Below are positions 37,379 through 45,791 of a DNA stretch of 64,000 nucleotides, piece by piece. The position numbers and the translations under genes were made by a program. Position 1 is the stretch's first letter; every line of letters starts with the position of its first letter. The notes below the pieces were generated by a model that was not told where the DNA came from, searched no databases, and saw nothing but the letters and a program-made list of their open reading frames with translations. Location: positions 585,379-649,378 of the forward strand of contig JAHJWB010000001.1 in NCBI GenBank assembly GCA_018828125.1, written 5' to 3'. The stretch comes from Gammaproteobacteria bacterium (GTDB lineage: Bacteria > Pseudomonadota > Gammaproteobacteria > Burkholderiales > Burkholderiaceae_C).

Positions 37379-37777
37379 AATGCTTTTTCGGGCTCGCTCG
37401 TGGTTGAGGGGGTTACGCCCTGCTCGGAGTCAGCGGGTGTGTCATCTATATGACAAAGTGTATCTATCAGGGTCCCATCGGAAGTTGGCGAAGACACTTG
37501 TTTGCAATGTGTAGCGGGCCTGCGCACCTAAGCTACGTAGGCAATACGCACCGGGATGTGAGTTGGATTCAATGTTTCCATCTGTCCCGCCGGGAGTTCC
37601 GTTGTTGCTGGTTGAGTTGCTGAGGTTCACGGCCTACGGTGAAGACTCGGCGGGGTCAACTGAAGTGATTGCGGTCGCTGGGATGTTCTCGAGTGGCGGA
37701 GTTTGCAGACGGGAGTGCTCACGGTCAAAACACTGTGCTTTGAAGCGCCATGCGCGGATAGACAGTGTTTGGGCAAT
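37379..37777. promoter_or_regulatory. bcsB: Upstream region of the bcs operon with a palindrome
   Basis: No credible gene lies here; short open frames lack codon bias and ribosome sites. A palindrome TGTCAT-N4-ATGACA at 37440-37455 lies about 62 bases before the bcsB start and is a candidate operator. Composition is nearer to 55 percent GC. I cannot define a -35/-10 pair with confidence. Confidence 0.45.
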
Positions 37778-37809
37778 AAAAAAGCCCGCTACTTTACGTA
37801 ACAGGCTTT
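37778..37809 (-). terminator. Rho-independent terminator after tRNA-Lys
   Basis: On the minus strand, AAAGCCTGTTAC pairs with GTAGCGGGCTTT (12 bp, two G-U pairs) around a 5-base loop and runs into TTTTTTA. It lies 20 bases beyond the tRNA 3' end. Confidence 0.85.
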
Positions 37810-37828
37810 GTGCCCAAGGGCTTTGATT

Positions 37829-37904
37829 TGGTGGGTCCTGAGTGACTCGAACACTCGACCTACGGATTAAGAGTCCGCTGCTCTACCAACTGAGCTAAGA
37901 ACCC
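37829..37904 (-). tRNA. tRNA-Lys (anticodon CTT)
   Basis: 76 nt with an encoded CCA. The acceptor stem is GGGTTCT with AGGACCC, followed by discriminator A. The D arm is GCTCAGTTGGTAGAGC, the anticodon loop is CTCTTAA with anticodon CTT, and the T arm has GTTCGAGTC. It reads AAG codons. Confidence 0.96.
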
Positions 37905-37983
37905 AAATCTAAAATTTGTCTGCGTTGCTGCAGAGCCTCGAATTATGCCTCAATTTTTTGGTGCTTGGCAAGCGAACTCAAAT

Positions 37984-38868
37984 TTATTGCATTGCGTTGC
38001 GGCTGGCAAGCTCGACGAAAAGCCCGCTGTGGTCCAACTCGCCAAGCCCATGTTCGATACCTTCTGCATAAAGGTTTTCGAAAAGTGCGGTGATCGGTGC
38101 ATCAAAGCCAATCTCGCCAGCGGTGGCGAGGGCGTTGCGCATGTCTTTGAGTTGTACCGCCATGCGGCCGCGCGGGGCGAAATCGCGTTCCACCATGCGC
38201 TGGCCGTGCAGTTGCAGGATGCGGCTGTCCGCGAAGCCGCCGCTGATAGCTTCGCGCACTTTGGCCATATCGGCACCGCCTTTGGCGGCAAATAGCAGAG
38301 CTTCGGCCACGGCACCGATGGTGATGCCGACGATCATCTGGTTGGCCAGCTTGGTCAACTGGCCTGCGCCATGGGGGCCTACGTGGGTGGCGCGGCCAAA
38401 CACGGCAAATACCGGTTGTGCCCGTACAAAGTCTTCGGGCCGCCCCCCCACGAGGATGGCGAGCGTTCCGTTTTCAGCGCCCACCGTACCGCCCGATACC
38501 GGTGCATCCAGGTGTGTCAAACCCATTTCCCCCAGTCGCGCCGCATGGTCGCGGGCTTCTCGGGGTTGGATGGACGCCATGTCGATAAAGAGGGCGCCCT
38601 TGCGCATGGCCTGTGCGGCGCCCATCTCAAACAGCACTTGTCCCACCACGGGACCATTCTCCAGCAGGCTGACCACTATGTCAGCGCCGCGTACCGCATC
38701 GGCCACGGCGGAGTGCACGGAGATGCCAAATGCCTCTAACGGCTCGGCTTTTGCGCGGGTGCGGTTCCAGGCGTGAACCTGGTGCCCGGCCTCTCGCAGG
38801 CGGCACGCCATGGGGCGTCCCATCATGCCGATGCCCAAAACAGCGATGCGAAGCGGTGTGGTTGTCAT
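37984..38868 (-). CDS. NAD(P)-dependent oxidoreductase, 3-hydroxyisobutyrate dehydrogenase family
   Basis: 294 aa. The Rossmann motif is AVLGIGMMGRPMACRLREAG, the substrate-binding signature is LDAPVSGGTVGAENGTLAIL, and the catalytic Lys lies in GAGQLTKLANQM. The helical C-terminal domain (KDMRNALATAGEIGFDAPIT) is complete. It reduces or oxidises a small beta-hydroxyacid; 3-hydroxyisobutyrate, tartronate semialdehyde or glyoxylate/succinic semialdehyde are all possible. The ATG at 38868 starts just before the Rossmann strand. Divergent from the hydrolase at 39013. Confidence 0.9.
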   Translation of the reverse strand: MTTTPLRIAVLGIGMMGRPMACRLREAGHQVHAWNRTRAKAEPLEAFGISVHSAVADAVRGADIVVSLLENGPVVGQVLFEMGAAQAMRKGALFIDMASIQPREARDHAARLGEMGLTHLDAPVSGGTVGAENGTLAILVGGRPEDFVRAQPVFAVFGRATHVGPHGAGQLTKLANQMIVGITIGAVAEALLFAAKGGADMAKVREAISGGFADSRILQLHGQRMVERDFAPRGRMAVQLKDMRNALATAGEIGFDAPITALFENLYAEGIEHGLGELDHSGLFVELASRNAMQ

Positions 38869-39012
38869 GGCGTCATTCTCATTTTTGAATGTTGTCTCTG
38901 AACGCATCATGGGCTTTTTTGGTGCGTGTCCCTGTCAAGGAGCTTGCAGCGTGGCCCGATTGCAAAGATGATGGCCGCGCAATGAGGGTTTCACCCAAAG
39001 GAGACTTCACCC

Positions 39013-39903
39013 ATGACCTTGCCTCTGAACGATCCCGCCTGGCTAGAGCGCATGTACAACAACCGTGCGCTGGTGCCAGACCACGTGGACTACCTGCAGC
39101 GCTGGGCCCGGGATTCGGCCCAGGTGCGTGCCAATGTGCCCTGTGTGCTGGATGTCGCCTATGGCACCGGTTCCGGCGAGACGCTGGACATCTTCCCATC
39201 CGCGCGTGCGCCTGCTGTAAACGGGGCAGGTGTCCCGGTGCTGGTGTTCATTCACGGCGGGTACTGGCGGTCGCTCGACAAATCGGACCATTCGTTCATC
39301 GCTCCACCGTTTACGCAGGCGGGGTTTTGTGTCATCAACGTGAACTATGCTTTGTGCCCGGGAACGCCCGAGGCGCCCGTGACGATTCCCCACATCGTGC
39401 GGCAGATGGAAAAAGCGTTGGGCTGGGTCTACCACCACGTTGCAGGCCATGGGGGTGACCCCAAGCGCATCACTGTGGCAGGACATTCTGCGGGCGGGCA
39501 GTTGGCAGCGATGCTGTTGACTAGTGTCTGGCCTTTGATCGGCAAAGGCCTTCCGGACGGACTGGTGCGCAATGCGCTGTCTATCTCGGGTGTGCATGAT
39601 CTGGATCCCATCATGTACACACCGATGTACCAGTCCGTTTTGCAACTCACAGCGCAACAGGTGCTGCAATGCAGCCCGGCGCGGCTTCTGGAGCCACCGA
39701 CAGGCCAGTTGTACTGCGTGGTGGGAGGCGATGAAAGCCCGGAATTCTTGCGGCAGAACCAGTTGATGCAGAACGCCTGGGGCAGCCACTTCGTGCCCCG
39801 CAGCCAAGCCTTGCCAGGGTTGCACCACTTCAGCATCGTGGATGCCTTGGCGAAACCCGGACATGACCTGCACCACATGGCGCTCAATCTGCTGCGCGCT
39901 TGA
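39013..39903 (+). CDS. Alpha/beta hydrolase, esterase/kynurenine-formamidase-like
   Basis: 296 aa, no signal peptide. The oxyanion-hole motif HGGYW is at residues 81-85 and the nucleophile elbow GHSAGG at 157-162 (Ser159). The catalytic His is probably in LPGLHHFSIVD, with the Asp/Glu acid shortly before (GGDESPEF). This pattern fits the BD-FAE/kynurenine formamidase-like branch of esterases. The other kyn genes are absent here, so the substrate stays open. A strong AAAGGAGA ribosome site lies nine bases before the ATG. Confidence 0.85.
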   Translation: MTLPLNDPAWLERMYNNRALVPDHVDYLQRWARDSAQVRANVPCVLDVAYGTGSGETLDIFPSARAPAVNGAGVPVLVFIHGGYWRSLDKSDHSFIAPPFTQAGFCVINVNYALCPGTPEAPVTIPHIVRQMEKALGWVYHHVAGHGGDPKRITVAGHSAGGQLAAMLLTSVWPLIGKGLPDGLVRNALSISGVHDLDPIMYTPMYQSVLQLTAQQVLQCSPARLLEPPTGQLYCVVGGDESPEFLRQNQLMQNAWGSHFVPRSQALPGLHHFSIVDALAKPGHDLHHMALNLLRA

Positions 39904-39929
39904 TTCTGGGCGCGCAGCAAAAGCCGGGT

Positions 39930-40907
39930 TCACATCAACAGGTGCTCGCCCGCGTTGTCGCCGCCCAGGATCACGTAATTCACCTTGCGGACATCCATCA
40001 GCTTTTTGCCACCCGCATAGCTGATGGAGCTTTGCACGTCCTGCTCCATCTCGATCAGCGTGCTGGCCAGCTTGCCCTTGATGGGCTCCAGGATGCGTTT
40101 GCCTTCAACATGCTTGTATTCGCCCTTGTTGAAGTCGCTGGCGGAACCGTAGTATTCCTTGAACAGTTCGCCGTCCACTTCCACGGTCTCGCCCGGCGAC
40201 TCCTCATGGCCTGCAAACAATGATCCGATCATCACCATGCTGGCGCCAAAGCGGATGCTCTTGGCGATGTCGCCATGGCTGCGGATACCCCCGTCGGCAA
40301 TGATGGGCTTGGTGGCCACGCGCGCGCACCATTTGAGCGCTGACAACTGCCAGCCGCCCGTGCCAAACCCGGTCTTGAGCTTGGTGATGCATACCTTGCC
40401 TGGGCCCACCCCCACCTTGGTGGCGTCGGCACCCCAGTTTTCCAGGTCGATGATGGCCTCGGGCGTGGCCACGTTGCCTGCAATCACAAACGCCTTGGGC
40501 AGATGTTGTTTGAGGTAGCCGATCATGTTTTTCACGCTGTCGGCATGGCCATGGGCGATGTCGATGGTGATGTATTCGGGTGTGAGGCCCAGGGCTACAA
40601 GCTGGTCTACGGTGTCGTAGTCGGGCTTTTTCACGCCAAGCGAGATCGATGCGTAGCAGCCCTTGGCGTGCATGTCCTTGACGAACTGGATGTTGTCCAG
40701 GTCGAACCGATGCATCACATAAAAGTAGCCGTTCTCGGCCATCCAGGCGCAGATTTTTTCGTCCACCACCGTTTTCATGTTGGCGGGCACCACGGGAATA
40801 CGGAACGAGCGCCCGCCCAGTTGCACGCTGGCGTCGCATTCCGAGCGGCTCTCCACACGGCATTTGCGGGGTAGCAGCAAGACGTTGTCGTAGTCGAAGA
40901 TTTCCAT
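39930..40907 (-). CDS. guaC: GMP reductase (GuaC, short bacterial type)
   Basis: 325 aa. NADPH-dependent conversion of GMP to IMP for purine salvage. It starts [20 protein letters not shown]; the active-site Cys is in [36 protein letters not shown] and [13 protein letters not shown] are phosphate- and monovalent-ion-site regions shared with IMP dehydrogenase. The absence of CBS domains and the length fit GMP reductase rather than GuaB. The ATG at 40907 is chosen because homologous residues begin there. Confidence 0.95.
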   Translation of the reverse strand: MEIFDYDNVLLLPRKCRVESRSECDASVQLGGRSFRIPVVPANMKTVVDEKICAWMAENGYFYVMHRFDLDNIQFVKDMHAKGCYASISLGVKKPDYDTVDQLVALGLTPEYITIDIAHGHADSVKNMIGYLKQHLPKAFVIAGNVATPEAIIDLENWGADATKVGVGPGKVCITKLKTGFGTGGWQLSALKWCARVATKPIIADGGIRSHGDIAKSIRFGASMVMIGSLFAGHEESPGETVEVDGELFKEYYGSASDFNKGEYKHVEGKRILEPIKGKLASTLIEMEQDVQSSISYAGGKKLMDVRKVNYVILGGDNAGEHLLM

Positions 40908-40985
40908 CAGATTCCAAGCTCCATCAAAGGACGCAGTAAAACGATTTCCACTGCGGTGGGCGCTTGGCTTGGGACCGGTTTTGCG

Positions 40986-41008
40986 GGAGTGAGCGTGGCA
41001 GTCACTCC
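40986..41008. other. Hairpin in the guaC upstream region
   Basis: GGAGTGA (40986-40992) pairs perfectly with TCACTCC (41002-41008) across a 9-base loop, about 80 bases before the guaC start. It could be a leader structure or an operator; it does not match the purine riboswitch core. Confidence 0.3.
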
Positions 41009-41029
41009 GAACCCTGCTGAGCGCAGGCA

Positions 41030-41063
41030 CAAAAAACCGGGCGTCAAGAAACTTGGGCCCGGT
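41030..41063 (-). terminator. Rho-independent terminator after the secreted-protein gene
   Basis: On the minus strand, ACCGGGC (41057-41063) pairs with GCCCGGT (41036-41042), with an inner CAAG/CTTG stem, followed by TTTTT. It lies 48 bases beyond the stop codon at 41111. Confidence 0.85.
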
Positions 41064-41110
41064 GATTGATTCTACCCGCCTCAAAAAAGGCTGTCATAAC
41101 GTTGACGGTA

Positions 41111-41833
41111 TTACCTGCATACGGACTGTGCTGCTGCCACGAGTTGCCCCCGGGTGTTCTGTACCCAGCCCACCAGGCGCAGTTGTTCCACCTTGGCACC
41201 GTCCGGGATGCGCATGGAACGGGTTTCCATCCAGTGGGGGGGCATGCCTTTGGCGCTGGCCTTCAAGTCGCCATGGCTCCATGCGCCCTGCAGCATATTT
41301 CTGACGATGAAGCGGGGCACTGCAGTGCCATCACTGCCGGCGGGTATGGCCTCGACCAGAAGCAGATGAAAGGTCAGATCCTTGGCCGGCGCTGTCAATG
41401 ATGGCGCCTTGCGGGCGGGCGTGAGCGACATACCGGTGCCCAGGTAGTCATTGAAAGGCTGGCCATAGGCCACCCGAAGCCGCGCAGACATGGGCGCATC
41501 GACGGACGCGACATACACATCGGTGGTGGTTGGCGGCTTGCGCCCCAAGGCGCTCAGGCGGGCCAGTGCGTCATTGGTCGCAGCGGCCGACAGGGGGGCC
41601 TCGTCGCCCGCCTTGCCTGGCACGATCCAGTCCAGGGTCGCCACGCTTGCCGATGCAGACGGAGTAGGCGCGGATGCGTCGCCCCAGCAGGCTTGACAGT
41701 CCGCACTGATGAACCGCTCGAAGATGACCACTGGTTGGGGCGCGCCGTCGCTGCTGCAGCTGGCCTGAGCGAGCGCAGAAGCCGTATGGGTGAGGACCAG
41801 GACGCTGGCCAGGGTGCAGGCAATGTTTTTCAT
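41111..41833 (-). CDS. Secreted protein with a C-x-x-C motif, function unknown
   Basis: 240 aa. A signal peptide (CTLASVLVLTHTASALAQA) is followed by VVIFERFISADCQACWGD; a C-x-x-C pair after a beta strand is how thioredoxin-fold proteins start. The rest (about residues 70-240) has no motif that I recognise and ends with an additional Cys. The protein may be a periplasmic thioredoxin-like factor, but catalytic activity is only inferred from the motif. Divergent from the uvrD-type gene at 41876, with 42 bases between the starts. Confidence 0.75.
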   Translation of the reverse strand: MKNIACTLASVLVLTHTASALAQASCSSDGAPQPVVIFERFISADCQACWGDASAPTPSASASVATLDWIVPGKAGDEAPLSAAATNDALARLSALGRKPPTTTDVYVASVDAPMSARLRVAYGQPFNDYLGTGMSLTPARKAPSLTAPAKDLTFHLLLVEAIPAGSDGTAVPRFIVRNMLQGAWSHGDLKASAKGMPPHWMETRSMRIPDGAKVEQLRLVGWVQNTRGQLVAAAQSVCR

Positions 41834-41875
41834 GGTCGGATGTGGGGTGGTAGGGGCGCTTTCTACAATGGCCGC

Positions 41876-44329
41876 ATGTTCCCACAAGACCCGTTTTCGG
41901 GCGCACCAGATGCCCTGGTGCCCCCACACTCTGGTGCGGCCTCGGCCGCATCGCCCCTTCTGGCCAATCTGAACGACGAGCAACTGGCTGCCGTCACGCT
42001 CCCCGCAGGCCACGCGCTAATACTCGCGGGGGCCGGATCGGGCAAGACCCGGGTGCTCACCACCCGCATCGCCTGGCTGCTGCAAAACGGCTACGCCACG
42101 CCCGGGGGCATTCTGGCCGTCACTTTTACCAACAAGGCCGCCAAGGAAATGGTGGCACGGCTGTCCGCCATGCTTCCCGTCAACGTGCGCGGCATGTGGA
42201 TCGGCACCTTCCACGGTCTGTGCAACCGCCTTTTGCGTGCGCACCACAAGGCGGCGGGGCTGCCCCAGTCGTTCCAGATTCTGGATACGCAAGACCAGCT
42301 CTCGGCCATCAAGCGCCTGTGCAAGCAGCACAACGTGGACGACGAGCGCTTTCCGCCCAAGCAGCTGTCGTACTTCATTGCCAACTGCAAGGAAGAAGGC
42401 CTGCGCCCTGGTGATGTCGAAACGCACGACAGCGATGCGCGCAAAAAGGTCGAGATCTACCAGCTGTACGAAGAACAATGCCAGCGCGAAGGCGTGGTGG
42501 ACTTTGGCGAGCTGATGCTGCGCAGCTACGAGCTGCTGCGCGACAACGACCCCATCCGCGAGCACTACCAACGCCGCTTTGCACACATCCTGGTCGATGA
42601 GTTTCAGGACACCAACAAGCTGCAGTACGCGTGGCTCAAGCAGCTGGCGGGCAACGATGTGGGTGGGCGCTTTGAAGCGCGCGGCAGCGTGATCGCCGTG
42701 GGTGACGATGACCAAAGCATCTACGCCTTCCGTGGTGCACGGGTGGGCAATATGACCGACTTTGTGCGCGAGTTCGATGTGCAGCGCCAGATCAAGCTGG
42801 AGCAGAACTACCGCAGCTACAGCAACATCCTCGACTCGGCCAACGCCCTCATCAGCCACAACAGCCGCCGCCTGGGCAAGAACCTGCGCACCACGCAGGG
42901 CGCGGGCGAGCCCGTGCGTGTGTACGAAGCAAGCTCTGACCTGGCCGAGGCCCAGTGGATGGTCGACGAGATCAAACAGCTGGTGCGCAGCGACGGGTTT
43001 GACCGCAAGGAAATCGCCGTGCTGTACCGCAGCAATGCGCAAAGCCGGGTGATTGAATCGGCACTGTTCAATGCCAGCGTGCCGTACCGCGTGTACGGCG
43101 GCCTGCGGTTTTTTGAGCGCGCTGAAATCAAGCACGCGCTGGCTTATTTGCGCCTGCTGGAGAACCCGCACGACGACACCAGCTTCACGCGCGTGGTCAA
43201 CTTTCCGCCGCGTGGCATTGGCGCGCGCAGCATCGAAGTGCTGCAAGACGCCGCCCGCGCAGCAGGTTGCTCGCTGCACGACGCCGTGAGCGCCGTGCCC
43301 GGCAAGGCGGGCGCCAACCTGAGCGCGTTTGTCGCCATGGTCGATGTGCTGCGCGAGCAGACCCAGGGCCTGAACCTGCGCGGCATCATTGAGCAGATGC
43401 TCGAATCCACGGGGCTGGTGGAGCACTTTCGCACCGAGAAGGAAGGCGCCGACCGCATCGAGAACTTGCAGGAGCTGGTCAACGCCGCCGAGAGCTTTGT
43501 CACGCAAGAAGGTTTTGGGCGCGACGCCATAGCCCTGCCGCTGGATGAGCATGGCACGCCGCTGACGCAAAGCGCGGTCAGCCAGGGGATCGACCCCGAC
43601 GCACCGGTGCTCGATGAACCCTTGAAACCCGCCGTGCCCGGCATCGTGGACGCTGACACCGGTGAAACCCTGTCGCCCCTGGCCGCCTTCCTGACCCATG
43701 CCGCACTCGAAGCGGGGGACAACCAGGCCCAGGCCGGGCAGGACGCCGTGCAACTGATGACCGTGCACGCCAGCAAAGGGCTGGAATTTGATGCCGTGTT
43801 CATCGGCGGCATGGAAGAGGGCCTGGTCCCGCACGAGAACTCCGCCAATGAACGCGACGGGCTGGAGGAAGAACGCCGCCTGATGTACGTGGCCATCACC
43901 CGCGCCCGCAAGCGCCTGTACCTCAGCCACTCGCAAACGCGCATGCTGCATGGCCAGACGCGCTACAACATCAAGAGCCGCTTTTTCGACGAACTGCCCG
44001 AGGCCGCGCTCAAGTGGATTACGCCCAAGCAGCAGGGGTTTGGGTCATATGCTCCTAATTCAGGAGTTGGTGGCGCTTATCCATCAAGCGCTAGAGGCCA
44101 ATTTGGCTTTAAATCTGACACCTTTGCCAGTCCGCCAGTGCCCGTGCAGAAGACCGCGCCGTCGCACGGTCTGCGCGCGGGCACCAACGTGTTCCACACC
44201 AAGTTCGGCGAAGGCAAGGTGCTGGCCATCGAAGGCACGGGCGACGACGCACGCGCGCAGGTGAACTTTCCGCGCCATGGCGCCAAATGGCTGGCGCTCA
44301 GCGTGGCCAAGCTGACGGTGGTGGATTGA
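41876..44329 (+). CDS. uvrD: UvrD/PcrA-type DNA helicase
   Basis: 817 aa SF1A helicase for repair and replication restart. Motifs: I AGAGSGKTRVLTTRI, Ia TFTNKAAKEM, II LVDEFQDTN, III VGDDDQSIYAFRGA, IV YRSNAQSRVIE, V MTVHASKGLEFDAVF, VI YVAITRARKRLYL. The C-terminus ends with the UvrD-like tudor segment KFGEGKVLAIEG. A copy of the dispersed repeat (44050-44114) is read in frame as about 21 residues just before that tail. A TACAAT box six bases before the ATG suggests a leaderless or nearly leaderless mRNA. Confidence 0.96.
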   Translation: MFPQDPFSGAPDALVPPHSGAASAASPLLANLNDEQLAAVTLPAGHALILAGAGSGKTRVLTTRIAWLLQNGYATPGGILAVTFTNKAAKEMVARLSAMLPVNVRGMWIGTFHGLCNRLLRAHHKAAGLPQSFQILDTQDQLSAIKRLCKQHNVDDERFPPKQLSYFIANCKEEGLRPGDVETHDSDARKKVEIYQLYEEQCQREGVVDFGELMLRSYELLRDNDPIREHYQRRFAHILVDEFQDTNKLQYAWLKQLAGNDVGGRFEARGSVIAVGDDDQSIYAFRGARVGNMTDFVREFDVQRQIKLEQNYRSYSNILDSANALISHNSRRLGKNLRTTQGAGEPVRVYEASSDLAEAQWMVDEIKQLVRSDGFDRKEIAVLYRSNAQSRVIESALFNASVPYRVYGGLRFFERAEIKHALAYLRLLENPHDDTSFTRVVNFPPRGIGARSIEVLQDAARAAGCSLHDAVSAVPGKAGANLSAFVAMVDVLREQTQGLNLRGIIEQMLESTGLVEHFRTEKEGADRIENLQELVNAAESFVTQEGFGRDAIALPLDEHGTPLTQSAVSQGIDPDAPVLDEPLKPAVPGIVDADTGETLSPLAAFLTHAALEAGDNQAQAGQDAVQLMTVHASKGLEFDAVFIGGMEEGLVPHENSANERDGLEEERRLMYVAITRARKRLYLSHSQTRMLHGQTRYNIKSRFFDELPEAALKWITPKQQGFGSYAPNSGVGGAYPSSARGQFGFKSDTFASPPVPVQKTAPSHGLRAGTNVFHTKFGEGKVLAIEGTGDDARAQVNFPRHGAKWLALSVAKLTVVD
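44050..44114 (+). repeat. Dispersed AGCGCT palindromic repeat, copy 4 (inside uvrD)
   Basis: GGCGCTTATCCATC, then AAGCGCTAGAGGCCAATTTG and GCTTTAAA, the best match to the family consensus in the window. Upstream CTCCTAATTCAGGAG is a short hairpin in place of the usual GCTAT arm. The copy lies in frame and is translated as part of the helicase C-terminal region. Confidence 0.8.
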
Positions 44330-44889
44330 GCGCAGCCACCGCACCCGCGCCCGTCCTTGTCGTGTTGGGCGGTCTGCCGGGTGTGGGCAAAAGCACGATC
44401 GCTCGCGCCTTGTTGGCGTGTTGGCCTGCGGTGTACTTGCGGATCGACACCATTGAGCAGGCTCTGCGGGATTCTGGCGTGCTCATCGCGGGAGGTGTGG
44501 GTGCTGCTGGCTATATGACGGCCTATGCACTGGCGCGCACCCAGCTTGCGCTGGGCATGCCGGTGCTGGCCGACGGGGTCAACCCACTGCCTGTAACGCG
44601 CGAGGCCTGGCGTACCCTGGCCCGCGACACCGAGGTGCCCTTCCTGCAAGTGGAGGTGATCTGCTCAGACGCCGCAGAGCACCGTCGGCGGGTCGAAAAA
44701 CGGGTCATTGACGTTCCAGGACTGGTGGCGCCCGCTTGGCACGCGGTGCTGCAGCACGATTACGTGCAATGGAACGAAGAACGGTGGGTGTTGGACACCG
44801 TAAGCCTGGACGCAGAGCAGGCCGCAGCACTACTGCTGGCCAAAGTGCATCGATTGCATCGGGACCACGGTATGGGCAGTCGGAACTGA
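44287..44889 (+). CDS. Small P-loop kinase / AAA-family ATPase
   Basis: 200 aa from an ATG at 44287 that overlaps uvrD by 43 bases; a TTG at 44326 overlapping the uvrD stop is an alternative and removes 13 unlikely residues. The Walker A is LGGLPGVGKSTIARALL, followed by YLRIDTIEQALRDSG (a likely substrate-binding Asp) and VLADGVNPLPVTREAWR. The set fits the zeta-toxin/gluconate-kinase-like P-loop kinases that phosphorylate small molecules. No antitoxin gene is near, so a metabolic role is more likely than a toxin. Confidence 0.8.
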   Translation: MAGAQRGQADGGGLSAATAPAPVLVVLGGLPGVGKSTIARALLACWPAVYLRIDTIEQALRDSGVLIAGGVGAAGYMTAYALARTQLALGMPVLADGVNPLPVTREAWRTLARDTEVPFLQVEVICSDAAEHRRRVEKRVIDVPGLVAPAWHAVLQHDYVQWNEERWVLDTVSLDAEQAAALLLAKVHRLHRDHGMGSRN

Positions 44890-44910
44890 CACGTCAGCGC
44901 GCACTGGCCC

Positions 44911-45675
44911 TCACGCCCCGACAGGCTCCCCCAACGCCGCTTCTGCCAGCGCCGCCGCATCGGCCCCTGCGGCGTAGCGCAGGCGCGGCGAAGTATCTTT
45001 CACCGCCGCCCACACACCCTCGGCTACGTCCTGCTCGGTCGTCACAGCCGCAGGCTGGCCATAGGCTGCAAAGACCGAATGGGCGTACGGGGCGTAGGCC
45101 TCGGGGACCAGTCCCTGCATGCGCTCGGCGCCGTTGGCGGCGAACCGGGTGGTGGGCGCGTAGCCGGGCTCGACCAGTTTCACGCGGACGCCAAATGCCG
45201 CCAGCTCGAACGCCAGCGATGCGGTAAACCCCTCGATGGCCGTCTTGCTGGCGGTGTACGCCGCCACCAGCGGCATGGGCGCCAGGGTGGCGCTGGAGGT
45301 GACGTTGACCACCAGGCCCGCACCGCGCTCGCGCATCTGCGGCAGCACGGCCTGGGTCATGGACATGGTGCCGAAGGTGTTGGTGTCGAAGATCTCGCGC
45401 ACCGTGGTCATGGGCGTGGCCTCAAAGGCGCCGAACAGCCCCAGGCCCGCGTTGTTCACCAGTACGTCGATGGGACCAGCGGCCTGTAATGCCTGGGCGA
45501 TGCTGTTGGGCGCTGTGACGTCCAGTGGTAGAACGCGCACGCGGTCTGATGCGGGCAACACGTCAGCGCGCGGGGTGCGCATGGTGGCGATCACGTTCCA
45601 GCCCTGGGCGTGAAAGTGGCGGGCGGTGGCCAGGCCGTAGCCAGACGAGCAGCCGGTGATGAGAATGGTCTTCAT
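44911..45675 (-). CDS. Short-chain dehydrogenase/reductase (SDR)
   Basis: 254 aa classical SDR. Cofactor motif TGCSSGYGLATARHF at the N-terminus, NNAGLGLFG, a Ser in NVTSSATLAPM, and the catalytic Y-x-x-x-K in AAYTASKTAIEGF. The early basic residues (MRTPRADV) favour NADP(H). The substrate is unknown. AAGGAG precedes the ATG. Transcribed divergently from the AraC-type gene at 45792, a common pairing of a regulator with its target. Confidence 0.92.
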   Translation of the reverse strand: MKTILITGCSSGYGLATARHFHAQGWNVIATMRTPRADVLPASDRVRVLPLDVTAPNSIAQALQAAGPIDVLVNNAGLGLFGAFEATPMTTVREIFDTNTFGTMSMTQAVLPQMRERGAGLVVNVTSSATLAPMPLVAAYTASKTAIEGFTASLAFELAAFGVRVKLVEPGYAPTTRFAANGAERMQGLVPEAYAPYAHSVFAAYGQPAAVTTEQDVAEGVWAAVKDTSPRLRYAAGADAAALAEAALGEPVGA

Positions 45676-45751
45676 GGTGAAACTCCTTGGGGGTGGTGGA
45701 TGGGAACAGATGGAAGGTGGTGCAGCGATATCGGGCCAAGGCTGGATTAAC

Positions 45752-45757
45752 TACAAT
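45752..45757 (+). promoter_or_regulatory. Candidate -10 box for the AraC-type gene
   Basis: TACAAT in the 116-bp region between the divergent SDR and AraC genes. It lies 34 bases before the AraC start codon; the -35 partner is poor. Confidence 0.4.
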
Positions 45758-45791
45758 CAAACGTCCAATTTTTGTTTGCAGGAGTCCGGCG

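Noticed and set aside
37563..37826. 87-codon open frame upstream of the bcs operon
   Set aside because: No ribosome site, no codon bias, and its end overlaps the tRNA-Lys terminator.
42017..43951. 644-codon open frame antisense to uvrD
   Set aside because: No motif, and it mirrors the codon bias of the real helicase gene.
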